Positions 37,781 through 49,265 are shown, counted from the stretch's first letter. The stretch is DNA of 64,000 nucleotides from Siphonodentalium dalli (GCA_032622095.1 CP136069.1:47342194-47406193), one strand, 5' to 3'. Translations and numbers: made by a program. Notes: generated from the letters alone by a model not told the origin.

Positions 37781-38827
37781 CCCGGATGATGCTGCGAGTG
37801 CTATCATTTCTATAGTAGAAGTAATCAAGAAATTTATCTTATCGAGAAATAACTTTAACAGATAAATGTGTGACAACCAATGGTATTATAGTATTCTGTG
37901 GATTGAAGCCTATGATTAAATTATAGCAAAATACTTGAAAATAACGTGTCTGAATAGATACAGACGAGCTGTTTAGCGTAGATTGATGCCCACGTGTTTG
38001 CAACTCGAGCCATTTTCTAAAAATGAATATGTTCCCATGTCTGAACGGTCTCTGTTGAAACATGAATGTGATGACTCGGCTTCGGAAATCTTTATTCATG
38101 CGACATAAATCGTGAATACGGGAATATATATGTGATTGCGTTGACGTTTCGCCTACATGAGGGGTGCAGCTCAAGACTGCATTTTTGTGTGGATTTTCCA
38201 AAATCCAAGTCGTATATATAACGATCATTAAATAGTTCGGACGTGCTGGCAGTAGTCATACGGCGTAGCGATATGACCGAGCTCTGCCTTGCAGTTTACA
38301 TCAAAATTACTGTTAGATCATACCATGAATCTCTACTCTAGCTTGACTCGTAGAGATCATACTCCACCAGTACAAAACCTGTGAACTATTTGATGTTGTG
38401 ACAGGAAAGTTTATAACATTAAAAAAAAATAGTGCACGTAAAATAGTTCTTAGTTGTTACTTGTTTTTAATGCAATGATCCCAACTCGAAATTGCAGACT
38501 TAAGTGAATTTGTGTCAGAATTTGCTTTGTGTCGCGTAGTCTTGGAATTTCTCCTGTAATTCCTCCTGAAAGTCCTTGCGTATGGCGACTTCGGTTCACA
38601 AAAGTCACAAAAGCATGCATTCTCGAGATGGGACAACCTCCTACCGTATTCGATTATTGAGAAAAAAGTGTTAACAAAGAAATATATTCCATGCCTTGTT
38701 TGTTCAATGCTATACAGTTCCGTCGGATGGGTAATAACATCAACAAGTTCCCATGGTTTTAATGGTGGACTATGATCTCTACTGTCTGGCGAAGTCAGGG
38801 TATATATTCATGGCATGGTGAAGGTTG

Positions 38828-39204
38828 CTAGAGCTCCGGACTCATGAGGGTGACAATGGAAATGATTCCCCCGTGAATCGAAATGGTTGTAGACGTCCAG
38901 AAGAGCAGTGTGTCCAACGCAGCGGCAAACATCACCCACATGACTTCACAGTCAGTATCCTTCGTCGCGTGTTTTATCTTGACGTCTGCGACATCTGTTT
39001 CCTTGTCTGTTTTGTTCTTGACATCCGGATGAACCGCACTGCGCATTGTCTTGCCTTTGAACGTCATTGTATTGATTGCTGTTGTGACCTTGCCAGCATA
39101 TTTCGGGACCGGTATATCGCTGCTTCTGTGATAGATTGCCAGTAATTTGCTCGTCGTCAGTACGCATGCGCCGCTCATGGTGGTGATGGTAATAAGGTAT
39201 ACAC
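38828..39204 (-). CDS. Cys-loop ligand-gated ion channel, last exon (M3-M4)
   Basis: C-terminal exon of a nicotinic-receptor-like subunit. On the minus strand an acceptor (TTTTCTTCTTGCAG) at 39205 precedes the exon. Its first two bases complete a split codon, then M3 follows (VYLITITTMSGACVLTTSKL), the short cytoplasmic start LLAIYHRSSDIPVP, a lysine-rich intracellular loop of about 55 residues, and M4 (VMWVMFAAALDTLLFW...). It ends at TAG 38828-38830. IYHRSSDIPVP matches the family's usual LHHR...PVP after M3. The 377-nt exon keeps phase with the donor at 47705. The intracellular loop is short for a nicotinic subunit, as in some divergent lophotrochozoan receptors. Confidence 0.85.
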
Positions 39205-39805
39205 CTGCAAGAAGAAAATAACACATAATAATATATATGTATATATCTTTATTATCCTCCATATATGGATATTCATATATAAATATTTATGTTATGTGAA
39301 CAAACACAGATTGATATACGAATTTTAAAATGAATATCCAATAAACAAATATTTGAATGGAAAACCAACGGACCTAAGGGAATAACACATGCAAACATGC
39401 ACCTATACAAACATACAGCCGCATGCAGACATCCCTTTCTATGTGCCCATATCGTACTGACAAACAACCAGACGACAGACTGACATACACGACACACAGA
39501 CAAACTGATTGAGACGGACAAATGCACATATATACAGAGGTCTGGACAGTTTAACATTAGCCAGCAGCTCTGATTGAACGTGGTTTAGATGCGATTGTGG
39601 ACGATTCTGTGACGTGGCCATATCTTTAGCGAGAATAATATTGACAAAAATATCAATAATTGGCTAATTAATCATTACTTGTAACTGTTGTGTTGTCGGA
39701 ATTGTAGTTAGCGTTTGGTTAGTTACTAGTTAAAACAATACACGTGAAATGAACAATTACGTCCACGCTTATAACCGCGTTCTACGGTCGAGTGTATATA
39801 TAAAT

Positions 39806-40267
39806 GTGACCCGCCATATCAAATCCAGTCGTAAGTCAGGATTTTGTTTACCCTGTGCCAATGCATTCTCTTATATATGCGAGTCGACCATAGGTCGCCT
39901 CGCATATATAAGAGAATGCATTGGCCTAACAATTTTTTACAATTTTAATAATTTTTTCTTGTATTCTTTAACAATTTTATAATTTCACCCATACAGAGCC
40001 CCAGACAAACATGAGCAGACGACACTCTTCTATATGTTTCTATATATGTGTGGGGCTCCCTGCAGGGTAATGGATGTTTTTTATTTTATGTCCTAAAAAT
40101 TGTAAGAAACATTTATTTAAAAAAAATGATAAAAAATTGTTAGGCCAATGCATTCTGTTATATATGCGAGGCGACCTATGGTCGACTCGCATATATAAGA
40201 GAATGCATTGGCACATGCAGGGTAAAAAAAATCCCGAATTACGACTGGATTTTATATGGCGGGTCAC
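39806..40267. mobile_element. Hairpin MITE, type A ends (GTGACCCGCC), copy 2
   Basis: Same element as at 22182, with strong identity including the central spacer (CACTCTTCTATATG). Hairpins at 39857-39925 and 40144-40212. Flanks AAAT on the left and AAAT on the right may be a 4-bp target duplication. It lies within the receptor intron. Confidence 0.88.
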
Positions 40268-40712
40268 AAATGTTTGGTTAAATATTATTTATTCCCACTC
40301 AGAATATAATGTATATTACATAACATATTGGTAATGGATGTTACCGTGTTCCTTCTGTATATTATTGGAGTGGATTCGGTTGTAAGCCGACATGACTTAT
40401 ATGTGCCGTCTCCACAAATGGCCGCATAATCGGTGGATATAATATCAGATAACAATATCGTGACGAAGCAAGCAATATTATGTTACTTAATTCGTGTCGT
40501 GTCCTGTCGTGGGGTTGCTGGAGACACGGAATTTATTGGTATATTCCTGTGCTATATGTTGTACCATGTCTTATTTATAATTGACTGGGTGTCTTATACT
40601 TGAATGCGTATCACAAGAGAAATACACAAAAACATATACACACCATTCTGGTATCGGTTGTCGTGTCAGTCATCAACTCTCGTCAGTCAATCTGTAAAAC
40701 GGATATTAAATA

Positions 40713-40925
40713 TTAAAATAAGACGTGTCTGAGTAGTATGTCACTATTAGTTAACATCCAGTGCCATATACATGTGCCTTTCAGTGCGCTCTCAATTGTT
40801 GCTCTTTTCAAAATTCCAAAGAAACATTCTTTTCTCTGTCTACTGTATATAGGGCAGTGGAATAGAAAATGGCTCGCTGTTTTATCGCTTCCACACACAC
40901 ATTGAGGATTGACCTCAGATGATGT
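40713..40925 (-). pseudogene. LINE ORF2 C-terminal remnant
   Basis: Minus strand reads NPQCVCGSDKTASHFLFHC then PIYSRQRKECFF and stops at 40713. The CxC...H....HC knuckle followed by a basic Y-x-x-x-R stretch is the usual C-terminus of Jockey/CR1-type LINE proteins. It differs from the 9- and 14-kb copies, so it is a third LINE family. Nothing recognisable of RT lies upstream. Confidence 0.65.
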
Positions 40926-41339
40926 TCACATCGGTCTTTGTTAAAAAAACTACATCCAAATCGCAAACTGCAATGATGTATTTGCTCTATATAAATGTTT
41001 GGTGTGATCTAGTCAGGCTCAGCGTCAAGCGATCAACATACATGTATAGTCTCCAGAGGAGTACAGCTTTGTTCACGCGAAAATATATTAGTTTGTTTTC
41101 TTCCCCGAGAGCACAGTATATGCTTCCATATATCCCTGATAGTAGAACGCACGCTACTTCCAGTTTGTCATACTGCAGATATATATCTACATGGAATAAG
41201 GCTAGTATCTCTAATTCAAAGGTATCTCAATCGTCACATGTTTTACAATATATTTATATTATTGCATGGTATATTACTATGGTAGCAACTCTGCTGCTGG
41301 TATTTATCATAAGATTAACAGCCTATATTTTACAATGAA

Positions 41340-42019
41340 GAACAAATGGTGAATGTCTGGGGATCATCGGATTGTTAGCCTTGTCTGACTTATTTAAAGG
41401 TACGGTTGGCCTTGGCGGTGGGTATCCTGTGAAAATATTTCCACCCGTCAAAACCCGCCACAAACAGAAAGAACAACAAAATGTAGACAGACTTTGTCCG
41501 TATACAAATAAGAAATATCGCATAAACAGTATGTTATTGTCATATTTTTTACCATTGTTATGTAAACAAAAGCATAAAAAGTTACTTTTCTGGTGTTTGT
41601 TTATATTATGATGGTAAACATAAAGAGCGTTCTTTGCGGGTGAATTCCTGATATGGAACGAATAAAGAGCGTTTATGCCATTTGTGTGTGATTAGCCAGC
41701 AGCATTGTGTTGTCTTCTGTAACACAATCAGACTCTTGCTTAGGTAAAATATAGTAAATCTTTATGATAACATGCTGTTTACGCGATGGTCATGGTATAT
41801 ATGAACGAAACCGTATGCGTTTTAATGTTTTTCTGTTTACGGTGATTGGAACAAATATGAATATTTTCGACAACTAAGGCCTCACGTGCCTTTAAAGGTA
41901 TAAGATGTCTGTTTTATAATGCTTACTTTAATTACACAAACATTCAGAATGTTAGGCGATTATGTAAGACATTCAGACAAATTTTAATCCAGGTGCAGTG
42001 GAATTAATAATACCAGAAT
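41340..42019. other. Intronic interval, nothing recognised
   Basis: AT-rich sequence with a repeated AATAAAGAGCGTT-like phrase (about 41620 and 41660), but no gene or clear repeat. Confidence 0.35.
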
Positions 42020-42295
42020 CACGTACCCCGCAGTACCAGTAGTTTCCTGGACAGGTACACCGGAGTACCTGAGCAGGTATTCTGCAAATTTTGCTACTTT
42101 GGAGTACATGGGCATGTACTACAGAGGACACGGGCAGGATATTTGGTACTCCAGAGTACCCGGATATGTACTCCATAGTACCCAGACAGGAACCACAGAA
42201 CACCCAGACAGGTACTCCAGTGTACGAACATATTGGTACTCCACACGGGACAGGTATATAGTACCTACGTAGGTACTCCAGATTACCTGTGATGT
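42020..42295 (+). repeat. GTACTCC/GGAGTAC minisatellite
   Basis: About 8-10 degenerate units of 25-36 bp with CAGGTACTCC and GGAGTACC in both orientations, for example CTCCAGAGTACCCGGATATG and CAGGTACTCCAGTGTACG. Each unit is itself a small inverted repeat (GGTACTCC.AGAGTACC). Confidence 0.8.
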
Positions 42296-43362
42296 TTAAG
42301 AGAGTAGGTCGTTTGTTGAACTTATTATCTAAACATTTCCCACCATTGAGTATGAATTATTCTGCACTTTTATTATCTATTTGTCTGTTTGTCGTCTGCT
42401 TTGGTATCCTGCAGACCCTTCCAAATTAATAGCAACCAGCAACGCGCCACAGGCACGCGCGTAGTGCTTATACCTTAGGCGCGGGCGAATGATGACGTAT
42501 ATATTCTTTCTATATTTTCTATAGCGATGAGCCAAATTCTGGTTGAGTATACGTTTTTTTGGTGAAATTAACACGTGACTTCCAGTCGGAGTACAAATGG
42601 AGATTGCCGACCACTTTTTAATTGATATCAGAGACTCAATCAAATAATAGATTCTAATCGAGGATTAACGACGTACTTTCTCATCTGATAACATGGCATT
42701 CGATGACATATTACCGCGGCACAGTATGGGATTAGCCCTCTCTATTGTAATCAAACCTGCTACGCGAGAATTTCGAACACGTTTTCTCCACTTCAAGTTC
42801 AAAGCCATTCCGCCATGGCACGAACAATGAAAGAGTGATCACAGCGATCTGTGTTACAATAATGCATGTAATTGGAATATTTTATGAATTTATTATGTAC
42901 GTACACGAAGACATGTATCCTTTCAATGTTAAGATTATTCCATTTCAAGGAAGGGATGCTCTTGGACACATGGCATAATGTGTGTTTCTTGGACACAGGG
43001 CTACCCAGACTGGATTCTGGACTGGAGGCTTTGTTGATTATGTTCTATGATAAAAGTTTTCACAGGTATTTGCTTATCATTAATTTAATTATTATTTCAT
43101 TTTCATGTCGACCTGGAAAATATTGTTTTCTGTTTACAGGTTGCAAAACAATTAACATCACTCATTAGGGTTGGTGATCACTTTTGATCGATTAAAGAAA
43201 AATTCTTCCCGTTAGTGTCAGTACAAATTCCTGTTGATATCTTCCTGTTGGAACGTTATCGCTCTTACGTATCAACACATCAGATTATAGTACAGTGTCT
43301 GTAAAGTGTAATCCATACAGGTATATACACATATTCTCAAAATAAGAGTTCCTTTTAACGCA

Positions 43363-43462
43363 GTCCTCAGCCGTTTACAACGTGGTCATAACGTTAACGA
43401 AACGTGCTTGTTGCGTCCAGGGTGCGTTATGACTAAGTTGTAAACGTTGTAAAGCTAAGGAC
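43363..43462. repeat. 100-bp imperfect palindrome
   Basis: GTCCTCAGCCGTTTACAACG with GGTCATAACG on the left pairs with CGTTATGACTAAGTTGTAAACG and GCTAAGGAC on the right, around a spacer of about 30 nt. It may be a tiny MITE. Confidence 0.7.
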
Positions 43463-44891
43463 CACATTCAAGTTAATTGCACTGCATTGGAAATGATCGC
43501 AGTCGTGTTGAATTTCCGATAACTACGCCAAAAAAGCATATCACCGCTGAATTACGTTAGTCTATTTTGCATATATCTTTAAATTTTGTTTCATTTACTT
43601 TCATGTCTGAATAATTTGTGTTATTTTCCCCACTCCTAGTGTCAGTTCGGACATTATGTAGTTTTCCATTCAAAATGATGTATTTAAATCACTGCTTAAT
43701 TATTTTTCATTCATCAAGACTTTTGTTTGTGAATACATCAAGATAAATGTGATAAATATTAACGTATTTACAACTCTAATATCATAAAGCAAATTCGAGC
43801 AGGTTGTCGCTTTTCCAAGAAACCTTTGAGCGCCCTGTATATAAGTGACTTGACTTGAAAACATAAATCTTCACTTGAGGAACACATTCATGTCCAATTT
43901 CTTAATTAATTTATTTTATAAGCCAACAAGACAGATCGAACATCGCAATTATATGACAATACATGTTCTTGCAGTCATATCGGTCGACAGGCACATCATC
44001 GGCCAAACCAAGCATGTCAGGCCAGCACCTGGTGTATCGCTGGTGGAACATAAGGCATCATTCCGTTTCGTTAATGGTCAAACACCTCCACCGCGTTATG
44101 TTGTGTATGCTGTAACAATGCACAAGGTCGCGATACGATACGTACATGCTCAACAGTACGATACATATCACGATACACTAAATTACCACCTGGAATATCA
44201 GAATCAACATAGTTATAACTGGAGACTGGGTTCATGTTTAGCTAAAATGCGTTTTAATAGTTACAGGTCGCTATATGATTCAAATAGACAAGAACTTCAG
44301 AGGACATTGCAGATTTTGCCGGTGTACATATGCCTATCTTCAGAAATTAGTGGTTCCTGTATCACGATACACATAACACAATACGAATCGTTAAAACCAT
44401 AGCTGACGGCCAATTCCACCACGTCGAGGGACATTCCAACCGCGTTGAAGCAACGTTGTGACAGCGTTGCTATAACACAAGAACCACGGTACTTTTTTTC
44501 AACACTGTCTCATGGCGGTTCTAACACGGTCAATGGAAACAGTTAGATTAGAATACATGATTTGCATAAAGATTCGCATGACAACCACTGGCGAGAATAA
44601 CATTTATTCGAGCAATTGGCATCTCTTGGAATATACATAGCTCTATCCTTAAAGTAATTGACAATCCATAATGTGGTGTCACCCCGGTAATACTGCGGTA
44701 ACATCCAACACCGCATTAATGTTACCGCTTAAAAACCGCGATACATCCTGGATTTGAAGCAATTAAAAGCAAAATTGAAGACATCGATGTCACAATTACA
44801 ATAGTATACACTTTACAAACAAATCACATGCACTTATCGTGAATGTGACATATGATTGGTCTTTATTGTACCCCACAATGGATGGTATTAA

Positions 44892-45283
44892 CCGTTTACC
44901 CAACAGAACGGCCCTGTGCCAATGCATTCTTTTATATATGCGAGTCGACCATAGGTCGCCTCGCATATATAAGAGAATGCATTGGCTTAACACATTAAAA
45001 ATTATAAAATTGTTAAAGAATGTAAGAAAAAATGGTAAAAAGTGTTAACAAAAGATTTTTTTTAGGCCAATGCATTCTCTTATATATGCGAGGCGACCTA
45101 TGGTCGACTCGCATATATAAGAGAATGCATTGGCACGGGGCATAACTGTAACTATCACAATGTGGTCAAGGAGCCGGTTCCAATGATATCCATATTTGTA
45201 TGGTTCTATTGAGACAGACCGAAGATATTTTAGGCTGTTGAAGCTTTATTTGGCCGGTTTTGGCCGGTTTGTTGGGTAAAGGG
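44892..45283 (+). mobile_element. Hairpin MITE, type C ends (piggyBac-like), copy 2
   Basis: A 392-bp element flanked by TTAA (44888-44891, 45284-45287) with ends CCGTTTACCCAACAGAACGG and its loose complement. Hairpins at 44918-44986 and 45066-45134. It lies in the receptor intron, just upstream of the SINE. No coding capacity. Confidence 0.9.
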
Positions 45284-45469
45284 TTAAAGCAATTCTTCTC
45301 GATTGCTCTAACCTAGAATAGCATTAGTTGTTGACCAGAACACATATTTCATCAGTTCTAAAAAGAGATCAACATTAAGACAGGGCCACAATAGCCAGCA
45401 GGAATTGTGACCAGCTAAATATTCTTGGAGGTAGCACCCTTTAAATCATAAGCAAGCATCTAGCCATCG

Positions 45470-45819
45470 TTGAGGGCATCGAAGGGGACCTCGGTGGCTC
45501 AATCGGTTAGGGGTACAACTCCAAGCCGTTTCGCCCTCCAGCGCTGGCGATTAGGGTTCAAATCCACATGTTTCCATCGTGGACTTTGTAACTCGAAATC
45601 GTTATCTGGAGGAGTTACCAGTTACTCGCCGATGGCCGGTGGTTTGCCGCACATGGTTGACGAGTTTATCAGCCATTGAAATCACTGTTAGATTAGTCGC
45701 AAGTGTGCGGATTTCCTCCACCACTAAAACTGGCAATGTCGTGATATGGCCTTAGTGGCTAAAGCGACAATAAACCCCAATCAATCAATCAATCAATCAA
45801 TCATTGAGGGCATCGACGG
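45470..45819 (+). mobile_element. tRNA-derived SINE with target duplication
   Basis: The SINE body (45486-45803) starts with a tRNA-like head: A-box TGGCTCAATCGG (45495-45506) and B-box GGTTCAAATCC (45555-45565), the RNA polymerase III internal promoter. The body ends GCGACAATAAACCCCAATCAATC and an (AATC)n tail. A 16-bp target duplication, TTGAGGGCATCGAAGG / TTGAGGGCATCGACGG, lies at 45470-45485 and 45804-45819. The tail style resembles deeply conserved invertebrate (Nin/Deu-like) SINEs and the tail of the LINE at 10.2 kb, its possible partner; both points are inference. Confidence 0.88.
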
Positions 45820-45969
45820 ATCTTACCTAATTCATTACTTTCACCTGCCAAATAGTAGTGCATGCATGATAATTTATTTTCCGTCAAAAATACACACCTG
45901 CACTATTATTAGGCAATGATACATATAGTGAAATCGCCTGCAATATTATTAATTTCAGCCTAAATCAGC

Positions 45970-46054
45970 CCTGCCCTATAATTCGGCCTGCCCTATAATT
46001 CGGCCTGCACTATTATTCGGCCTGCACTATTATTCGGCCTGCACTATTATTCGG
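45970..46054 (+). repeat. 17-bp tandem repeat, five copies
   Basis: Five exact-length units of CCTGCACTATTATTCGG (first two read CCTGCCCTATAATTCGG). It lies inside copy 1 of the segmental duplication and is missing from copy 2. Confidence 0.93.
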
Positions 46055-46689
46055 CAGATGAGAGTAAAGCTTCATCTGACATACAATTTCCCCAAAACAC
46101 TGATTTCGCTGTGGAACTCATTACAAATTGAATTACAGCCATTGGTTTTAACAGCGCTACATCTAGGTTGGCTGCAGTTATCTTTGGTGGAGATAATTTG
46201 GTATTTTTCGGATTCTGAGTTTAAGTTACACTTCGTATTCATCTGACATCAGTGTAATCACTAAAGAGAAATAAACCAATTTCATCATCGTTTTCCTCTC
46301 ATCAGAGGGAATTACACAGTGATCAACAGTTCATTAAACTGACCATCATTATCATCTCATTTCAGTAAAAAACACATTTTCATTTTCACCTGCATATACA
46401 TGTAAACCAAATTCATTATATATTCCATCCACTCAACAATTCATAAACAACAACATAGTATATATGTAGTACGCTCACACAAGTCATTTCATTCCCGAAG
46501 GAGACATTTTACATTTATATTAAAGTGACATTTATCGCTCATTGCATTTAATGTCTACAGCGAAGATAATCTAGATCCGAATGAACTATCAAAGTGACAT
46601 TCAATTTACATTCAATCATCATTCCATTACAGTGACACTTTACGTTCGTAGACGTAATTCATTGCGTACACGTAATTTCATTGCATTCA

Positions 46690-47015
46690 ATCATCTAGCC
46701 ATCAATGAGGGCATCAAAGGATCTTATCTAATTCATTAAAAGTGCATCATACAATTTCACAAAAACACTGACTTCGCTGTGGAACTAATTCCCAATTTGA
46801 ATTACAGGTTTTTGTTTAAACATGGATCTGTTCAGAGCTACATGTACCGAACATATATCATATGTTGGCTGCAGTTGTCTTGGGTAAATACAATTTGGTA
46901 TTTTTAGGACGTTGAGTTAAAGTGACGCTTCAGATTCATCGGACATGATTATAGTATTTAATGCGATATAAACCAAGTTCGTCGTTGTTTTTCTTCATCG
47001 AAGGAAATTGCAGTC
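46690..47015 (+). repeat. Segmental duplication, copy 2 (SINE-free)
   Basis: Parallel of copy 1 with the uninterrupted site CATCAATGAGGGCATCAAAG followed by GATCTTATCTAATTCATTA, so it keeps the state before SINE insertion. Confidence 0.8.
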
Positions 47016-47705
47016 ATCCTCACTGCATTAATGTGACACTTCACATATGGACATGCACCAGACGACAGTCCATCTCTTGTTTTATCTTGCCTCGTCATGT
47101 AGTATTTCTCCATCTTGTGTTTGTTTTGTCTGCTTTGATTTGTATGTTTTTTTAATTTTAATATTGTTTTGGTTTTTGTTTTGGTTCATCTTTGGTTATT
47201 TTTATTTTCTTTTTTCTTTTTTTTTTGGCTCTTTTTCTTTTCTTATTTCTGCTTTTTTAAGATACATTTTTATAAATACCAGAAAACACTGTTGTTTATT
47301 ACTTTTTGTTGTTGTTATTATTATTAATGTTATTTGAACGATTGAGAAATTTGCTACAATATCAGTTTTTAAGATTGTATTTTGATAAAAACTGCACGAG
47401 ACTGACCTTTAGTTTTGTACAACCTGTTAACAGATACCGATGTTTGCAATACGTTAACCCGTTATTAATCTGGTTATCTTTCTTGCTTCTACTCTCAAAT
47501 TCATGTAGCTGTTCGTTCGTGTAGCCTGGCATATTATAGTATTAGTACAAATAGTATCATCCTATGATTGCAATATTGGATCACACCATTTGTTGTTGCT
47601 CCACTACGTGTTACGTGCGGTGATACATGTATTAATATACCATTCCCATGTATACTCTTAAACTGACAGGGAGAATCTAGTTAATATATACAGGAGTAAG
47701 CATAC

Positions 47706-48108
47706 ATATAACTGGCGGCGTGGTCGATGTTTCGGGTATGTGTTCAGCCACGAAGGACATGAAAACGGCGTAGGCGAGAAATATTGTAACCACGAATGAC
47801 AGCTTTTCTCCGTTCTCAACTGGAACCATAAATATAACTGGATTCATTGCCGACATCACGAGGGCGGGGATAAAGATTGTCATCACATGGTACAATGGGA
47901 ATCGTCTAATCTGGAATGTGAATGAACAAGTACATAGGTCAGGCACATCCTGAATTCAACCAGTATAGTTATTTTTAACTATTATAGTTGAATTTGAAAG
48001 TGTCAAATCCATTATTTCTCCATTTTTTGTGAAAATGATATGATCGCCCATTCCAGTGCATAGCCAAATATCGCTCAAAACAATATCGCAGGGAATGAAC
48101 AGTCTCCC
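47706..48108 (-). CDS. Cys-loop ligand-gated ion channel, M1-M2 exon (in-frame TGA)
   Basis: The minus-strand exon ends at donor GTATGC (47705). From 47910 it encodes IRRFPLYHVMTIFIPALV (M1), then VENGEKLSFVVTIFLAYAV (M2), then AEHIPETSTTPPVI. GEK at the start of M2, Ser 2', Thr 6', Leu 9' and Glu 20' indicate a cation-selective nicotinic-type pore. The frame continues upstream through PDLCTCSFTFQ, matching the family's usual PD.TFTF.IRR before M1, to a TGA at 47956-47958, then on to NGEIMDLTLS and CDIVLSDIWL, similar to the sequence after the second Cys of the Cys-loop. The TGA falls where NG.W is usual, so TGG to TGA is likely. An AG acceptor at 47911 could alternatively start the exon. The 5' limit given is tentative; the first Cys and ligand-binding exons were not found. 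Confidence 0.75.
47956..47958 (-). other. In-frame TGA within the receptor homology
   Basis: Minus-strand codon TGA between ...NNYTG and IQDVPDLC. Coding similarity is clear downstream and plausible upstream in the same frame. Confidence 0.5.
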
Positions 48109-49080
48109 GACAAAACTCGTTTTTCAACCTTCTGAGTCAGCTTCTGAAACCAATATTGCTACCAGTATGCCTTTTTAATGATAATAACATGACGACACAA
48201 TCGCTCCTTCATAACAACAAGACATTGCTATAGCAAATATAGAAAATAATATATGACGTCATCATTCACTACGGTATAATCACCAACGCGCACGTATAGT
48301 TGCTATCAAAGAGCACATACATGTACATGTTTATTATTTTTTTCATCATGTTTGTACTGTTTACAATATGGCATGTGGTGCGCTCTGAAAGTTACAGTTA
48401 ATAAATGAATTGTTATGTGATTGCATCTGTGACAAGTACTTGTACATTTATGCATCTATACATGTAAATCAGACACTTGCAGAACATAGCCCAGCATGGG
48501 AATTGCTTGTACATATACATTCATAGCTGTACAGGCGCCCAAAGTTGGGGGGGGGGGGGGGCTGAGACATTTTGCATTTTTACATTTTATTTTCATGGTT
48601 GTAACAGTTTTTGTAGAATATACCATATATATACACACATAAATATAACAAAATAGATTCAATTAATTTTACCAAACATATCTCCAATTTACCCGATCTT
48701 GAGCTTGCAAAATGTTTGCCGGGTGGGGCTGCAGCCCTCCCATGCCCCCTGCCCCATACTGCTATGCATACATTTGTATTGGTGTACTGGGACGTGGCTA
48801 GGGGTGTTCGTTGGACAATGACATGGCTACAGGGTCTTTGTGACAGCGTTTCAAATATCCAACTGCACCCCATGGCCCAGGCCAAAATTCCACAATGATG
48901 AAAATTTAACACGACGACGAACAACCGGCAATGACGACCAACGATAATAACATACAATAAACAGCAAACAACCAGGGATGTATTTAACAGGATTCGCATC
49001 ACAATTTCCGATGCCTTTTGCAATTTATGACGACAATTTACAATGAAAATACATGTATTGATAGGGATTGCTATACAAAA
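48109..49080. other. Interval with poly(G) tract, no gene recognised
   Basis: A run of about 15 G at 48546-48560 is followed by a GC-richer dispersed repeat (CCCTCCCATGCCCCCTGCCC, 48735-48760) in which the 147-codon minus frame lies. No exon of the receptor ligand-binding domain was found. Confidence 0.4.
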
Positions 49081-49089
49081 TCTACCCAG

Positions 49090-49265
49090 AGCTCAGGGGG
49101 GGGGGGGGGGGTCAGCAAAAAAATTACGGATACAAGTTGGACATTTTTTGTTTTTCAGTTTTGGGGACACACCACCCCGGGAGCGTAAGTTTTTCCACCC
49201 AGGTCTGGGACACCCACCCGGGACCGTAAGTTTTTTCCACCCAGGTCTGGGACACCCACCCCCAA
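49090..49265 (+). repeat. Poly(G) tract and 43-bp tandem repeat
   Basis: CAGAGCTCA followed by 18 G (about 49096-49113), then about 2.5 units of a 43-bp repeat, GGGACACCCACCCGGGACCG then TAAGTTTTTTCCACCCAGGT (49163-49262). Part of a related repeat occurs inverted at 50810-50900. Confidence 0.8.

Larger units (their letters stand above)
36071..38299. mobile_element. Candidate DNA transposon bounded by imperfect TIRs
   Basis: GTAAACTGCAAGGCAGAG at 36071-36088 is repeated exactly in inverse orientation at 38282-38299. Weaker similarity continues inward for another 35-40 bp (TCTGACCACTGCCACCACA against TATGACTACTGCCAGCACG). The 2.2-kb interior carries a GC-rich ORF island. No target duplication is evident, so the two ends could belong to different copies. 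No transposase was recognised. Confidence 0.4.
45455..46330 (+). repeat. Segmental duplication, copy 1 (carries the SINE)
   Basis: CATCTAGCCATC..TGAGGGCATC, TCTTA.CTAATTCATTA and TTCGCTGTGGAACT, then TTGGCTGCAGTT, occur in the same order here and in 46690-47015. This copy is longer because it has the SINE and the 17-bp repeat tract. Confidence 0.75.
39205..47705 (-). other. 8.5-kb intron of the Cys-loop receptor gene
   Basis: Bounded on the minus strand by donor GTATGC (47705-47700) and acceptor TTCTTGCAG (up to 39205). The joined codon, T + GT, gives Cys between ...PPVI and VYLIT, exactly where the family has its M2-M3 linker. The intron carries a hairpin MITE, a LINE remnant, a GTACTCC minisatellite, a hairpin at 43.4 kb, a tRNA-derived SINE and a segmental duplication. 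A T-rich tract lies at 47.10-47.30 kb. Confidence 0.8.

Noticed and set aside
43875-44402. 175-codon plus-strand open frame with ATG
   Set aside because: Longest unassigned frame outside repeats, but I recognise no domain, the DNA contains ACGATACAT-like low-complexity words, it has no splice or promoter support, and it lies in the receptor intron on the other strand.
45486-45570. tRNA gene
   Set aside because: A- and B-boxes are present but the sequence does not close into an acceptor stem and runs into a SINE body with tail and target duplication.
48580-49023. 147-codon minus-strand frame upstream of the receptor exons as ligand-binding domain
   Set aside because: No Cys-loop spacing, no W..PD or FPFD motif; it spans a dispersed repeat and a poly(G) tract.
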